A stretch of DNA of 64,000 nt, taken from positions 1 through 64,000 of the forward strand of contig NZ_JACOPH010000015.1 in NCBI RefSeq assembly GCF_014287635.1. The letters run 5' to 3'. The translations under genes and the position numbers were made by a program. This document shows positions 1 to 6,822 of this stretch, one piece after another (position 1 is the first letter of the stretch; each line of letters begins with the position of its first letter). The notes beneath the pieces are model-generated. The model was given only the letters and a program-made list of their open reading frames with translations. It ran no database searches and was not told where the DNA came from. Origin of the DNA: Roseburia zhanii. GTDB lineage: Bacteria > Bacillota > Clostridia > Lachnospirales > Lachnospiraceae.

Positions 1-157
1 TGACGCGCTTTGTTCAACCAGAAAAAATCGAAATTGATGCAAACGAAAGGGCAGTTAATGAAAAGTCTCAATACTGCTTTTTCGTTTGCACCACCTTCGA
101 TTCTTTCCTTAACGATTTGCACTTCAAATCGTTTTCTTTATTCTATCATAGCATCCA
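1..157. other. Non-coding flank left of the ICE with inverted repeats
   Basis: No convincing gene is visible. There are two inverted repeats: 38-55 with 73-90 (16 of 18 bases pair) and 111-118 with 126-133 (perfect). Since the tRNA half at 803-844 matches one at 49448-49487, this flank is probably DNA of an older element that carried that tRNA rather than unique chromosome. That is an inference. Confidence 0.35.
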
Positions 158-496
158 TTATTCCGCCATCAGTCTTTCGAACCAGGTATCCATGACAATG
201 ATAAACTGGCCTGCTCCTGGCAATTCTTGCAGCATTTCGTCAAGAGTTTTCTGTTTCACATATTTCTGCACATACACCCAACAGGCAATGCTACTGGCTT
301 CTGATACAATGTCAGCTATGGTTTTGCGCATAAGCTCTTCAAATTCAGTAATTTCTTCTTTTGGGACAACATCATACAGTGTTGGTGCCTGATCTTTCAC
401 TTGAAACAGATGCTCTTTGAATGGACGAAGACACTCAATCTCAATTTCTATGATTCTTTCTTCGTTTTTTCCTGATTATCTTTTGGGCTCAGTCAT
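158..496 (-). pseudogene. Broken ParB-like N-terminal fragment
   Basis: Read from ATG 496, which has an AAAGGAG ribosome site at 502-508, the frame gives six codons, an in-frame TAA, and then continues open to 158. The text after the stop contains IIEIEIECLRPFKEHLFQVK, resembling the N-terminus of ParB proteins (the ICE ParB has DDFPDHPFKVRDDEDM at the same place). The similarity then ends and about 75 unrelated residues follow. An internal GTG at 400 could still express an 80-aa peptide. I read it as a remnant of a partition gene of an older element, cut by a nonsense codon and a deletion or fusion. The ParB assignment rests on a short motif only. Confidence 0.4.
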
Positions 497-590
497 CCTG
501 ACTCCTTTCCTCCAGGATTCAGGAATAAAAAGATGCCTGCCTGGAACTTTTATAGATAGTAAAATTCCAAACAGACATTACTGTTTGACC

Positions 591-780
591 ATTAGCTGTA
601 GCTAATAGAATTGAATACTGTTTCAGCTATTTTATGTTTGCAAACCGGTAATTTTGATTAGCTGTCAGCTAACAAAAATCGGATTGCGTTAGCTGAAAAT
701 TGATCATTTTGAATGGAATTTTGTGTCACGAACGTGATTAGAAAATAACAAAAGCGTTCGTTGTCAGCTAATCCAGCTAA
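591..780. repeat. TTAGCTG/CAGCTAA repeat cluster outside the left att site
   Basis: TTAGCTG or CAGCTAA occurs near 592, 598 (partial), 658, 665, 689, 765 and 774, in both orientations. A related TTAGC cluster lies at 49035-49192 just inside the ICE right end, beside the intact tRNA-Arg. In both places the cluster is immediately downstream of a tRNA-Arg(CCT). This fits recombinase arm-binding sites at the end of an older relative of the ICE. The function is inferred. Confidence 0.45.
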
Positions 781-796
781 CATTTTCGAACGCTTT
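741..796 (-). terminator. Terminator of the split tRNA-Arg
   Basis: A perfect 10-bp inverted repeat (751-760 with 787-796) lies directly downstream of the tRNA 3' half on the minus strand and is followed by a T-rich stretch. The 26-nt loop contains two TTAGCTG repeats, so it may be both terminator and protein-binding site. Confidence 0.5.
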
Positions 797-802
797 GAAG
801 CC

Positions 803-844
803 CGTCGCCAAGAGGATTTGAACCTCCGACCCCTCGCTTAGGAG
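803..844 (-). pseudogene. 3' half of a split tRNA-Arg(CCT)
   Basis: Minus-strand sequence from CTCCTAAG through the anticodon stem (GCGAG), a complete T arm and acceptor strand TGGCGAC plus discriminator G; no CCA is encoded. Its 5' partner is at 49448-49487: joined at the shared core they give a 74-nt tRNA with all four stems paired (GTCGTCA with TGGCGAC, CTCGC with GCGAG). The gene was therefore split in the anticodon loop by the ICE and cannot now give a functional tRNA. Confidence 0.85.
837..844. repeat. Left attachment core CTTAGGAG
   Basis: Eight-base direct repeat shared with 49448-49455. It corresponds to the anticodon loop CTCCTAAG of tRNA-Arg(CCT). Flanking bases differ on both sides, so the shared core is exactly these 8 bp. 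A GCCCC-CGA-GGGGC inverted repeat follows at 847-859 inside the element. Confidence 0.8.
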
Positions 845-1152
845 AAGCCCCCGAGGGGCATTTTTGACTCCCTACAAATCCCCGAAAATCCTTGATTTTA
901 CTGGCTTTTCTGGGATTTCACTGTTAGTAAATTCTCGTCCAAAACCTGCTAATTTTTCGTGGTTTTTTGCCTTCCTTTTAGCAGGGTATTAGCAAATGCA
1001 AAGAAATATGGGAAACATCATTGAGTTAATCTGTAGCCCATAAATCACAGGAAACGCATTTGAAGTTTACGCATTCTCTTATGCAAATCAATAATCTGTG
1101 TTCAAATATTATAATGGTTTTTCTTCTTGATTTCAAGATTTTTCAGGAATTA
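845..1152. other. ICE left end, non-coding
   Basis: About 300 bp between the att core and the integrase terminator with no gene. It holds the hairpin motif at 880-914 and TTAGC-type repeats: CCTGCTAATTTTT at 945-957 (repeated at 49107-49119 at the right end), TTAGC at 978 and 989. These look like integrase arm-type sites, an inference from position and from the match between the two ends. Confidence 0.5.
880..914. repeat. Conserved-loop hairpin, copy 1
   Basis: Contains CCTTGATTTTACTGG (890-904), found identically at 49255-49269 and 49501-49515. The flanks form an imperfect stem (CCCCGAAAATCC with GGCTTTTCTGGG) around the loop TTGATTTTACT. All three copies lie beside a tRNA-Arg(CCT) or att core. 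Confidence 0.6.
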
Positions 1153-1153
1153 C

Positions 1154-1181
1154 AAAAGGCAACCCTGACGGATTGCCTTTT
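1154..1181 (-). terminator. Terminator after the integrase gene
   Basis: Inverted repeat AAAAGGCAA (1154-1162) and TTGCCTTTT (1173-1181), 9 bp, starting 9 bases beyond the integrase stop. T-rich on both sides, so probably bidirectional. Confidence 0.6.
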
Positions 1182-1189
1182 TTGTATGA

Positions 1190-2653
1190 CTAAATTGTTT
1201 TCGCTAAAGCCTTTAATAATGCTGCTGTTTCCGGATTTGATAACAGTTTTGTGAGCAAGGCGGCGTTTTCATCTGTACTGTTCTCAGCAGGCTTTTCTTT
1301 TTCAACTTCGCTCTCTTTTTGAACCTCTGCCATTGGGTCAAGGAGTTCAACCGAAGTTTCAAACTTGGGCATTGGAGCAGTTTTACCTTCTTCCGCATTT
1401 TTGAGACCTTTAGCGTTGTAGAACTGTTCCTCAAACTTCTGTGCGTTATATCGCCTGTCCTCGTCGATTATATGGCTGTAAACATCGGCAACCATATCCA
1501 TTCGGGCGTGTCCTGAGTCGCCTTGAACCGATTTCATATCGCCGCCGTTCCATTTCAGCTTGTAGGTTATACTTGCGTGACGGAAGCTGTGAAATACCAC
1601 ATCGGGTAAGTCGTTGTCCTGTATCAGCTTTTTCAAAGCACGGTTGATTACCTGACCTTCCATCGGTCTGCCTGACGAATGGCAGAATACCAAGTCATAA
1701 TCCAAATACTCATCACCGAAAAGCTCTTTCATTTCGTCAATCTGCTTTTTTCTCTCTAACAGCATTTGAGCTACGGTTGACGGCAAGAAGATTTTTCTCA
1801 CACTTGTTTTAGTTTTTGGCGTTTTCAAAACAAGGGAGGTATTTGTATTTGACAGAGTTCTCGGAAAGACACGGATAATGTCCTTATTATCAAGCACCTC
1901 CATTACATCTCTGTTTACTCGCTGAAGCTCTTTATCTACAAAAATGGAAGCGTTGTTTTCTTTCAGGCTTTCCTCCGAAATATCAATGCAATCCCAAGTA
2001 AGACCGAGCATTTCACCCATACGGAGTGAACAGGCAAAGGATAAATTGATGGCTAATGCGAGAATATCATCATCGCACACTTCAAGAGCGTGCATAAGAG
2101 TTTCTGCTGTCCATATTTCTCGTTTCTGATGTTCCTCTTTCGGGAGCGTTGCATTGAGAACCGGGTTTCTTGTCATCAACTCCCATTTTACCGCCTGATT
2201 AAAGGCACTCCTTAAAAACTTATGGATTTCTCTTACGGTATGTACGGTCAGATACTCATTTTTAGGCTTTTTATTCTGTACCACTTTGGTCTTAACTTTC
2301 AGAAGGCTTTGATAGAATTTATCCATAAGTCTCGGAGTCAGTTCATCAAGTTTCACATCGCCGATAAGCGGAATGATGTAATTATACATAAGCCCTTTCT
2401 TTGAACGGTAGGTTGACATTGCCCAGTTATTTACTCCGTACACGGAGCAGTATTCTTCAAGCAAATCCGCAACTGTCGTAGCATTAGGAATGATGAATGT
2501 ACCGCTTTGCTGTTCAAACTCAATTTGAGTTTTTCTCTTTTTAGCGTCTGCGTTTGTATCAAAGGTTTCCCATTTTTGATGTTGGTTTCCGTCATCGTCT
2601 TTGTAGGTATAAACGACGGAATATCGATTCTTTCTCTTTACAATAGAAGCCAT
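1190..2653 (-). CDS. int: Tyrosine site-specific integrase
   Basis: 487-aa tyrosine recombinase that would integrate and excise the ICE at tRNA-Arg(CCT). Residues 1-50 resemble the N-terminal arm-binding domain, about 60-170 the core-binding helical domain, and about 175-400 the catalytic domain. Catalytic residues visible: R211 (CSLRMGE), H355 and R358 (HSFRH), H382 (SGHARMD) and nucleophile Y392 (VYSHI). The C-terminal 80 residues are a charged extension. It ends about 350 bp from the left att core, the usual place for an ICE integrase, and follows the small excisionase gene by 12 bp. Start ATG with GGAGG upstream. Confidence 0.95.
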   Translation of the reverse strand: MASIVKRKNRYSVVYTYKDDDGNQHQKWETFDTNADAKKRKTQIEFEQQSGTFIIPNATTVADLLEEYCSVYGVNNWAMSTYRSKKGLMYNYIIPLIGDVKLDELTPRLMDKFYQSLLKVKTKVVQNKKPKNEYLTVHTVREIHKFLRSAFNQAVKWELMTRNPVLNATLPKEEHQKREIWTAETLMHALEVCDDDILALAINLSFACSLRMGEMLGLTWDCIDISEESLKENNASIFVDKELQRVNRDVMEVLDNKDIIRVFPRTLSNTNTSLVLKTPKTKTSVRKIFLPSTVAQMLLERKKQIDEMKELFGDEYLDYDLVFCHSSGRPMEGQVINRALKKLIQDNDLPDVVFHSFRHASITYKLKWNGGDMKSVQGDSGHARMDMVADVYSHIIDEDRRYNAQKFEEQFYNAKGLKNAEEGKTAPMPKFETSVELLDPMAEVQKESEVEKEKPAENSTDENAALLTKLLSNPETAALLKALAKTI

Positions 2654-2665
2654 AGTCGTTCCTCC

Positions 2666-2872
2666 TTATTCATTATCCAGCCATTTATCAAAGCTGGTCT
2701 TTATTATGCGGTATCCGGTTTCGAGCATTACTGCCTGAAAACACCCCTGTTTGATGAGCTTATATACGGTCTGTCGGGTAATACCCAAGATTGACTGAAC
2801 TTCCTCTACGGAATAGCTCTTTTTTGTATATGTACCGCCGTTTAATTCACGAACTCTATCCTCAATCGACAT
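2666..2872 (-). CDS. xis: Excisionase-like MerR-type HTH protein
   Basis: 68 aa starting at MSIEDRVREL; the ATG has GGAGG upstream and overlaps the stop of the preceding gene by 11 nt, which suggests coupling. The body has the Xis-family winged HTH: YSVEEVQSILGITRQTVYKL, then a basic wing ending in SFDKWL. Such proteins bend DNA at the attachment site and steer the integrase towards excision. It is the copy next to int and so the best excisionase candidate among several paralogues here. A longer frame to 2938 exists but lacks a good ribosome site. Confidence 0.75.
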   Translation of the reverse strand: MSIEDRVRELNGGTYTKKSYSVEEVQSILGITRQTVYKLIKQGCFQAVMLETGYRIIKTSFDKWLDNE

Positions 2873-3563
2873 ATCCCTCCACCTCCTCGATTTCCTTAAC
2901 TTTAGTGTATTTACTTTGCGAAGCGTACCACTTATCAAAGCTTTCTCTTTTTATTCGGCGTTTACCGTCAACCCATATAAACTCAACAATGCCATCGTTC
3001 ATAAGGTCATTTGCGGTGCTTCTCGGAATGCCGAGTACCTTTGCAACAGTAAGAGGAGAGAGCGTTTTGCCGTATTTCTTACCGGGTCTTTCGCCGTTTA
3101 CTTTCTCATAATGGAATTGTCCTGCATACCAATCTTCAAAGCTATCCACATCAACTCTCATTTTGCCCAGTACCAAATAGGTCTTAAATCGGCACTGATT
3201 GATGAGTCGGTATGTAGCCGTCTTTCCAAGACCGAGTATTCTCATTACGTCGGGTACAGACATTGTCTTTTTGTCCTGATATGTAAGAACTGCCTTGACG
3301 ATTTTCTTATTTTCTTCAACGCTTTTCTTTGAAGCTCTGTATTCGTTGCCGACTCGGTATGTTTTGAATAAGCCGCAATTCATCAGTTTCAGTGCTTCTT
3401 CTTCGGAAATGGAAAACAACCGAGATATTTCCTTGACAGAATAGGCTTGCCACTGTGCTTCCTCCTGAAGCTTTTCATCGCTGAACAATTCTGCCAAGCG
3501 TTCATTTTCCTCTCTGAGATTAAACTGCTCCACTCGGTCATTGAACATATTAACAAATGCCAT
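2862..3563 (-). CDS. Triple-HTH excisionase-like DNA-binding protein
   Basis: 233 aa starting at MAFVNMFNDR, behind AGGAGG and overlapping the previous gene by 14 nt. After an N-terminal segment it holds three Xis-like winged HTH units in a row: YSVKEISRLFSISEEEALKL, MSVPDVMRILGLGKTATYRL and LSPLTVAKVLGIPRSTANDL, the last two each followed by a wing ending in SFEDWY or SFDKWY; the first wing is less conserved. Ordinary excisionases have one unit of about 60-70 aa, so this is an internally triplicated version. It probably contacts several sites at once, perhaps as an architectural factor or regulator of excision. The function is not shown by sequence alone. Confidence 0.65.
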   Translation of the reverse strand: MAFVNMFNDRVEQFNLREENERLAELFSDEKLQEEAQWQAYSVKEISRLFSISEEEALKLMNCGLFKTYRVGNEYRASKKSVEENKKIVKAVLTYQDKKTMSVPDVMRILGLGKTATYRLINQCRFKTYLVLGKMRVDVDSFEDWYAGQFHYEKVNGERPGKKYGKTLSPLTVAKVLGIPRSTANDLMNDGIVEFIWVDGKRRIKRESFDKWYASQSKYTKVKEIEEVEGYVD

Positions 3564-3801
3564 CTTCAGAACCTCCTTTCTCGCCATTGAGCCAATTTTC
3601 AAAGCTCTTTTTAGATATTCGATATTGACCTCCGACACGAACGCTATGGAATTTCTTGCTTTTAAGCAGCTCATAGACGGTAGTTCTGCTCACTTTCAAG
3701 ATGTGCTGTATATCATCTACCGTGTATGCTCGTATATCAGGTTCAGTCTGCCTGAATGTATTAGGAAGTCGAGTATCGCTCTTTTCAATTTTCTTTCGCA
3801 T
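3550..3801 (-). CDS. Excisionase-family HTH protein
   Basis: 83 aa with one Xis-like unit, YTVDDIQHILKVSRTTVYEL, and wing RVGGQYRISKKSFENWL. The N-terminal 25 residues are basic and variable. GGGGG precedes the ATG. Its 3' end overlaps the triple-HTH gene, so these genes are probably made from one message. It may be an excisionase or transcription regulator; paralogues on both sides prevent a firm choice. Confidence 0.65.
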   Translation of the reverse strand: MRKKIEKSDTRLPNTFRQTEPDIRAYTVDDIQHILKVSRTTVYELLKSKKFHSVRVGGQYRISKKSFENWLNGEKGGSEDGIC

Positions 3802-3839
3802 TACCGTTTACCCCCGATTTCTTATTTGCCACTCTGACT

Positions 3840-3870
3840 ACCATATAGCCAAGTGACTTGGCTATATGGT
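3840..3870. promoter_or_regulatory. Perfect 31-bp palindrome, possible operator
   Basis: Two 15-bp arms (ACCATATAGCCAAGT and its complement) around one G. No T tract follows on either strand, so it is unlikely to be a simple terminator. It lies between two HTH genes and may bind one of their dimeric products. Confidence 0.5.
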
Positions 3871-3892
3871 ACTGAAAATCGGAGTTTTTGTT

Positions 3893-3921
3893 AATTATGC
3901 GATTGGTTTAATCGCATAATT
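3893..3921 (-). promoter_or_regulatory. 12-bp inverted repeat overlapping an HTH gene stop
   Basis: AATTATGCGATT, 5-nt loop, AATCGCATAATT. It includes the stop codon of the HTH gene ending at 3908 and has no T run after it on the minus strand. Together with the palindrome 22 bp downstream it makes a double-hairpin spacer inside the operon, perhaps an RNA-processing or binding site. Confidence 0.45.
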
Positions 3922-4168
3922 GACAACCGGAGCTTTCGCTGTCCATATTATCAAGCCATCGGTCAAAGCTCTTCTTGGAAATTCTGTAATGTCCGCCGAC
4001 CTTTACAAAATGGAAAACGCCTGAGTTGACGAGAGCATAAGCAGTGTTCTTTCCAATGCTGAGAATATCCATTATTTCTTCTACCGTATAAACTCTTTTC
4101 TCAAAGCCGGAACTATCATCAACAGCGTTGGGTAGTTTGTTCATTGCTTCAATCTTATCTTCAAACAT
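3908..4168 (-). CDS. Excisionase-family HTH protein
   Basis: 86 aa starting at MFEDKIEAMN, 8 nt after GGGAGG and overlapping the PemK-like gene by 8 nt. The HTH unit YTVEEIMDILSIGKNTAYAL and wing VGGHYRISKKSFDRWL closely resemble those of the 3550-3801 protein, so the two are paralogues. The short tail ends in CQLCD. Probably a DNA-binding regulator or recombination directionality factor. Confidence 0.65.
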   Translation of the reverse strand: MFEDKIEAMNKLPNAVDDSSGFEKRVYTVEEIMDILSIGKNTAYALVNSGVFHFVKVGGHYRISKKSFDRWLDNMDSESSGCQLCD

Positions 4169-4739
4169 TGTCAACACCTCCCTTAGCGTGATGATGGTTC
4201 TTTTTGAAAATCATATAGTCATAGCCGTATCCTACCTGACATTTATCGCACATCTCTTTATCTGCCTGAAAGGGGTCAAGTCTTTTTACAATGTTTTCAG
4301 GGATAGACTGAAACTCGCTTCTGCAACGAGGGCAAAGACTTAGTACAATGCCTTTACGCTCTGTCTTGGGTTTAACGGGAATACCGACTGCAAATTTCAA
4401 TCCTCGCTTGATTTCGCTGATTTTATCTGCGTCGGTAATTCTTCCGACAAAATTATCAAGCTCTGTGGCTTTATCCACGGTGCGTAGCTGCTCAAGCATT
4501 ACCATCGACGGCTCTTTTAAGCCACAATCCGTGTTTAGCTCAATATGAGTATTCATTGCCGTTTTCTTTTTAACAGCCGTTATAGCGGCTACAACGACCG
4601 TAGGACTGCTTTCATTTAAGCGATTTGTCTGAACCACAAGAACCGGTCTCATTCCCGATTGCACACTACCGTTTGTAACCCCCAAGTCGCAGTAATAAAT
4701 ATCGCCCCATCTGACATTCTTAAATTCTTTTTCTTTCAT
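4161..4739 (-). CDS. PemK/MazF-like protein with C-terminal zinc ribbon
   Basis: 192 aa starting at MKEKEFKNVR (GAGG six nt upstream). Residues 10-125 match the PemK/MazF endoribonuclease fold: RWGDIYYCDLG, SGMRPVLVVQTNR, SPTVVVAAITAV, THIEL, MVMLEQLRTVDK. Family members cut mRNA and are usually paired with a small antitoxin. Here a tail of about 50 residues carries two Cys pairs (CPRC and CDKC), probably a zinc ribbon. No MazE-like gene adjoins it: neighbours are a sigma-like factor and an HTH gene. The HTH protein might act as partner, or the domain may serve regulation rather than toxicity. Confidence 0.7.
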   Translation of the reverse strand: MKEKEFKNVRWGDIYYCDLGVTNGSVQSGMRPVLVVQTNRLNESSPTVVVAAITAVKKKTAMNTHIELNTDCGLKEPSMVMLEQLRTVDKATELDNFVGRITDADKISEIKRGLKFAVGIPVKPKTERKGIVLSLCPRCRSEFQSIPENIVKRLDPFQADKEMCDKCQVGYGYDYMIFKKNHHHAKGGVDNV

Positions 4740-4788
4740 ATGTAAATCCTCGCTTTCGATTATTCTGAGGTAATTCATATCCGGATTA

Positions 4789-4841
4789 GAATTAACCCCT
4801 TCACTTGTTTGAAATGGGAGAGCGTTTTTGGGGGGTGTTTT
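4789..4841. repeat. 53-bp direct repeat, copy 1
   Basis: Identical over 53 bp to 48232-48284 near the other end of the ICE, same orientation. It contains the 13-mer ACAAGTGAAGGGG (minus strand, 4796-4808) and a run of six C on the minus strand. It lies between the sigma-like gene and the PemK-like gene. It could be a site for an ICE protein such as ParB, or a scar of duplication. Confidence 0.75.
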
Positions 4842-5379
4842 AGAAAAATTTCCTCAACTTTTTTATTGCACTGTTTACCGATTCCCTTACAGAAGTAAAA
4901 TCGACTCCTTCTTCATCTGCGATTTTTTCAAGTGTTTTGTTGTAGAAGAAATACTTAAAAACTCTGCGTTTCTGTGTTTCGCTTAAGTAACACAAAACCT
5001 CCCGAAGTCGCTTAATATTGTCTTTCAGCATTATTTCTTCGATTGGGTCTGTATCGACTGCCAATTCCGGATGATGCACTTCAAATTCTCCGTCATTGAT
5101 GTCAAATGCGTGTCCGAAAAGAAGCCTTCTCATTCTCTCTCTTGCTTCGTAGTTCTGATACTCCGTTATCACTTCGCCCTGAGCCATAGAAAGCAGAATG
5201 AACGGAGTGTACCGACGGATAACATCAGGGTATTTAACCCACAATTCTTCTTCCGCCAGTTCTGTTACAATCGCCCATTTCTCCGTGCCGGTGTAGCCGT
5301 GATATTCATACCGCAGGTTAATGAGCTTGCAGTCGTTCGCAAATAATAATTCCTGTTGTTCTAATGTAAGTTTTGTCAT
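4840..5379 (-). CDS. Sigma-70-family-like regulator
   Basis: 179 aa with AAGGAG before the ATG. The C-terminus (LCYLSETQKRRVFKYFFYNK, then KIADEEGVDFTSVRESVNSA, ending KKLRKFF) reads as a sigma region 4 HTH. The N-terminal half (HGYTGTEKWAIV, TPFILLSMAQGEVITEYQNY) lacks a clear region 2. Such short sigma-like proteins are common regulators in Tn916/Tn1549-type elements. It follows a long leader with an internal terminator, so its expression is probably attenuated. Its stop codon lies inside the 53-bp repeat. Confidence 0.65.
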   Translation of the reverse strand: MTKLTLEQQELLFANDCKLINLRYEYHGYTGTEKWAIVTELAEEELWVKYPDVIRRYTPFILLSMAQGEVITEYQNYEARERMRRLLFGHAFDINDGEFEVHHPELAVDTDPIEEIMLKDNIKRLREVLCYLSETQKRRVFKYFFYNKTLEKIADEEGVDFTSVRESVNSAIKKLRKFF

Positions 5380-5403
5380 TGTCGTAATCTCCTTAAATTT
5401 GAA

Positions 5404-5623
5404 TTTTTGAATTTGGTTGAAATCAAAAATTCGGAGATTACGGATACTTGGCGATATACGCCAGCCACTTATATGTCACGGTCTTGCTCCTTTCGGGAGC
5501 GACAAAAAAGCCGGACACCAAGAACATTAGGATATTTCTATCCCTTAATTCTCAGCGTCCGGCAATTTGATGACTCAAGAGCTTTCGCTCAAGGACTCGT
5601 GGCTCGGTACATCTGTCCGATAT
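5404..5623 (-). promoter_or_regulatory. Structured leader with internal terminator
   Basis: A 220-bp non-coding stretch between the zinc-ribbon gene and the sigma-like gene. On the minus strand GCCGGAC (5557-5563) pairs with GTCCGGC (5510-5516) around an inner AGGATA/TATCCC hairpin and runs into six T (5504-5509), a good intrinsic terminator. Other hairpins: GAGC-GAAA-GCTC (5579-5590), GCTCC/GGAGC (5486-5500), and a pairing near the sigma gene start (GAATTTTTGATTT region). The design looks like attenuation, controlled by an unknown signal. Confidence 0.55.
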
Positions 5624-5821
5624 TTAATTGTTCGCTCTGTTACTACTTCTTGTTAATCTGTACTTGACTGTTCCCTTGCGTAGGGATAGGTCAACCTCTA
5701 CTACTCTGTGGCAGTTCGGACATTTCAGTTCAATCACGCCTGTTGTCATTGTTACCTTGTCAAAAATACGCCAGCCACAGTTTTTGCACCTTACGATTAT
5801 CTTTTGTTCCAACGATTTCAT
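5624..5821 (-). CDS. Small zinc-ribbon protein (Com-like)
   Basis: 65 aa with CKNCGWRIF near the N-terminus and CPNCHRVVEVDL 21 residues later, giving a CxxC-CxxC ribbon similar to the Com translational regulator of phage Mu and its relatives. The tail RKGTVKYRLTRSSNRANN is basic, consistent with nucleic-acid binding. The start ATG overlaps the stop of the upstream peptidase gene (ATGA), so the two are co-translated. The role is unknown. Confidence 0.6.
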   Translation of the reverse strand: MKSLEQKIIVRCKNCGWRIFDKVTMTTGVIELKCPNCHRVVEVDLSLRKGTVKYRLTRSSNRANN

Positions 5822-6549
5822 AGCTCGCTCACCTCCGGATAAACCGTAACCAAATCAAAAGGATTATCAAGATACTCCTTTTTCAAAAGTCCGAGCTGTT
5901 TCATTCGTATAGCAAGTGCTTTTTTGGAACACCCTAAAAAATCCGCAAGTGCATCAAATCTCTTATATACGCTCGGATAGTATATTTTGTTCAGACACTC
6001 AATCTTTTCTCCAAGACTGAACAGATACATTCCCTGCTTTATAAGGTTTTCGGGAAGAAGGATAGCAGCTCCAAGCGTATTTGCCTGCCATTCCTCCCAA
6101 TCGGATATAGGCTTATTTCTCTCGGAATTTGCCTTGTAATAATGTACTCCGGCAGATTTCTGTGTCACACCGTAATCATTCGGGAACAACATCTTAAATA
6201 TCTGATGGCTGCCCTCGTGCATTAAGGTGAAATTCTTTCTGCCTTTCAGCTTGCTGTCAAAGTTCAAGTCCTTTTCCACGAGAACGGTTTTTCCATCCAA
6301 AAAGAAAAAGGCTTCGTTATCATCATCTTCAAATACCTGAACACCCATTTCCGTAAATGAGGTCATTCCGAGAATACTACCGTCATAAGATAGGTGCTGG
6401 TATTCGACATTCAATCCGAGAACCTTCTCCAAGAGAAGCTCCGGGTCAATTCTGTATATTTGTGTGTTACGGACATCGGGAAGTGCCATATATGCCTGAA
6501 CATACTTGTCGGCAATCGCTTCGATGTCAAATCTCGATAAATGTTTCAA
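5818..6549 (-). CDS. ImmA/IrrE-family metallopeptidase
   Basis: 243 aa from a TTG start preceded by AGGAGG. The zinc motif HEGSH is at 111-115 within FTLMHEGSHQIF, and WEEWQANTLGAAILLP follows at about 151-166, giving the third ligand of the ImmA/IrrE family (DUF955). The C-terminus (ALADFLGCSKKALAIRMKQL) looks like a HTH. Family members cleave or inactivate XRE/cI-like repressors. It is in the polymerase operon, downstream of the UmuC-like gene, and is distinct from the ImmA-like gene at 9032. Its target is unknown. Confidence 0.8.
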   Translation of the reverse strand: MKHLSRFDIEAIADKYVQAYMALPDVRNTQIYRIDPELLLEKVLGLNVEYQHLSYDGSILGMTSFTEMGVQVFEDDDNEAFFFLDGKTVLVEKDLNFDSKLKGRKNFTLMHEGSHQIFKMLFPNDYGVTQKSAGVHYYKANSERNKPISDWEEWQANTLGAAILLPENLIKQGMYLFSLGEKIECLNKIYYPSVYKRFDALADFLGCSKKALAIRMKQLGLLKKEYLDNPFDLVTVYPEVSEL

Positions 6550-6568
6550 GTTACAAAACCTCCTACCA

Positions 6569-6820
6569 TTAGGATTTTGCTTCTACAAACCACTTTCCGT
6601 TTTCTTCGTCGAACAGAAATGTGGGCTTGCCGCAAATCTGTACCGTGTAGCGGATACCGGTTCCTCCGACTTTGGTGGAAGCCGCACGGCATTTCTGAAT
6701 TACACGGTCTATCTCATATTTTTCATCATTCTCAAACTTGATGAAGTTCGGACGAGCCGTTCCATCAGGTCTATGTGTTACATTTACTTCAACATAAACT
6801 TTTCTTCTTTCGGATTCCAT
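6569..6820 (-). CDS. Conserved hypothetical protein of the polymerase operon
   Basis: 83 aa, ribosome site GAGGAA overlapping the stop of the gene before it. Mixed alpha/beta composition with KVYVEVNVTHRPDGTARPNF and TGIRYTVQICGKPTFLF; no motif that I recognise, no membrane segment, no Cys pair. It lies between the UmuD-like protein and the IrrE-like peptidase in a tight five-gene set and probably serves the same process. Confidence 0.5.
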   Translation of the reverse strand: MESERRKVYVEVNVTHRPDGTARPNFIKFENDEKYEIDRVIQKCRAASTKVGGTGIRYTVQICGKPTFLFDEENGKWFVEAKS

Positions 6821-6822
6821 TT

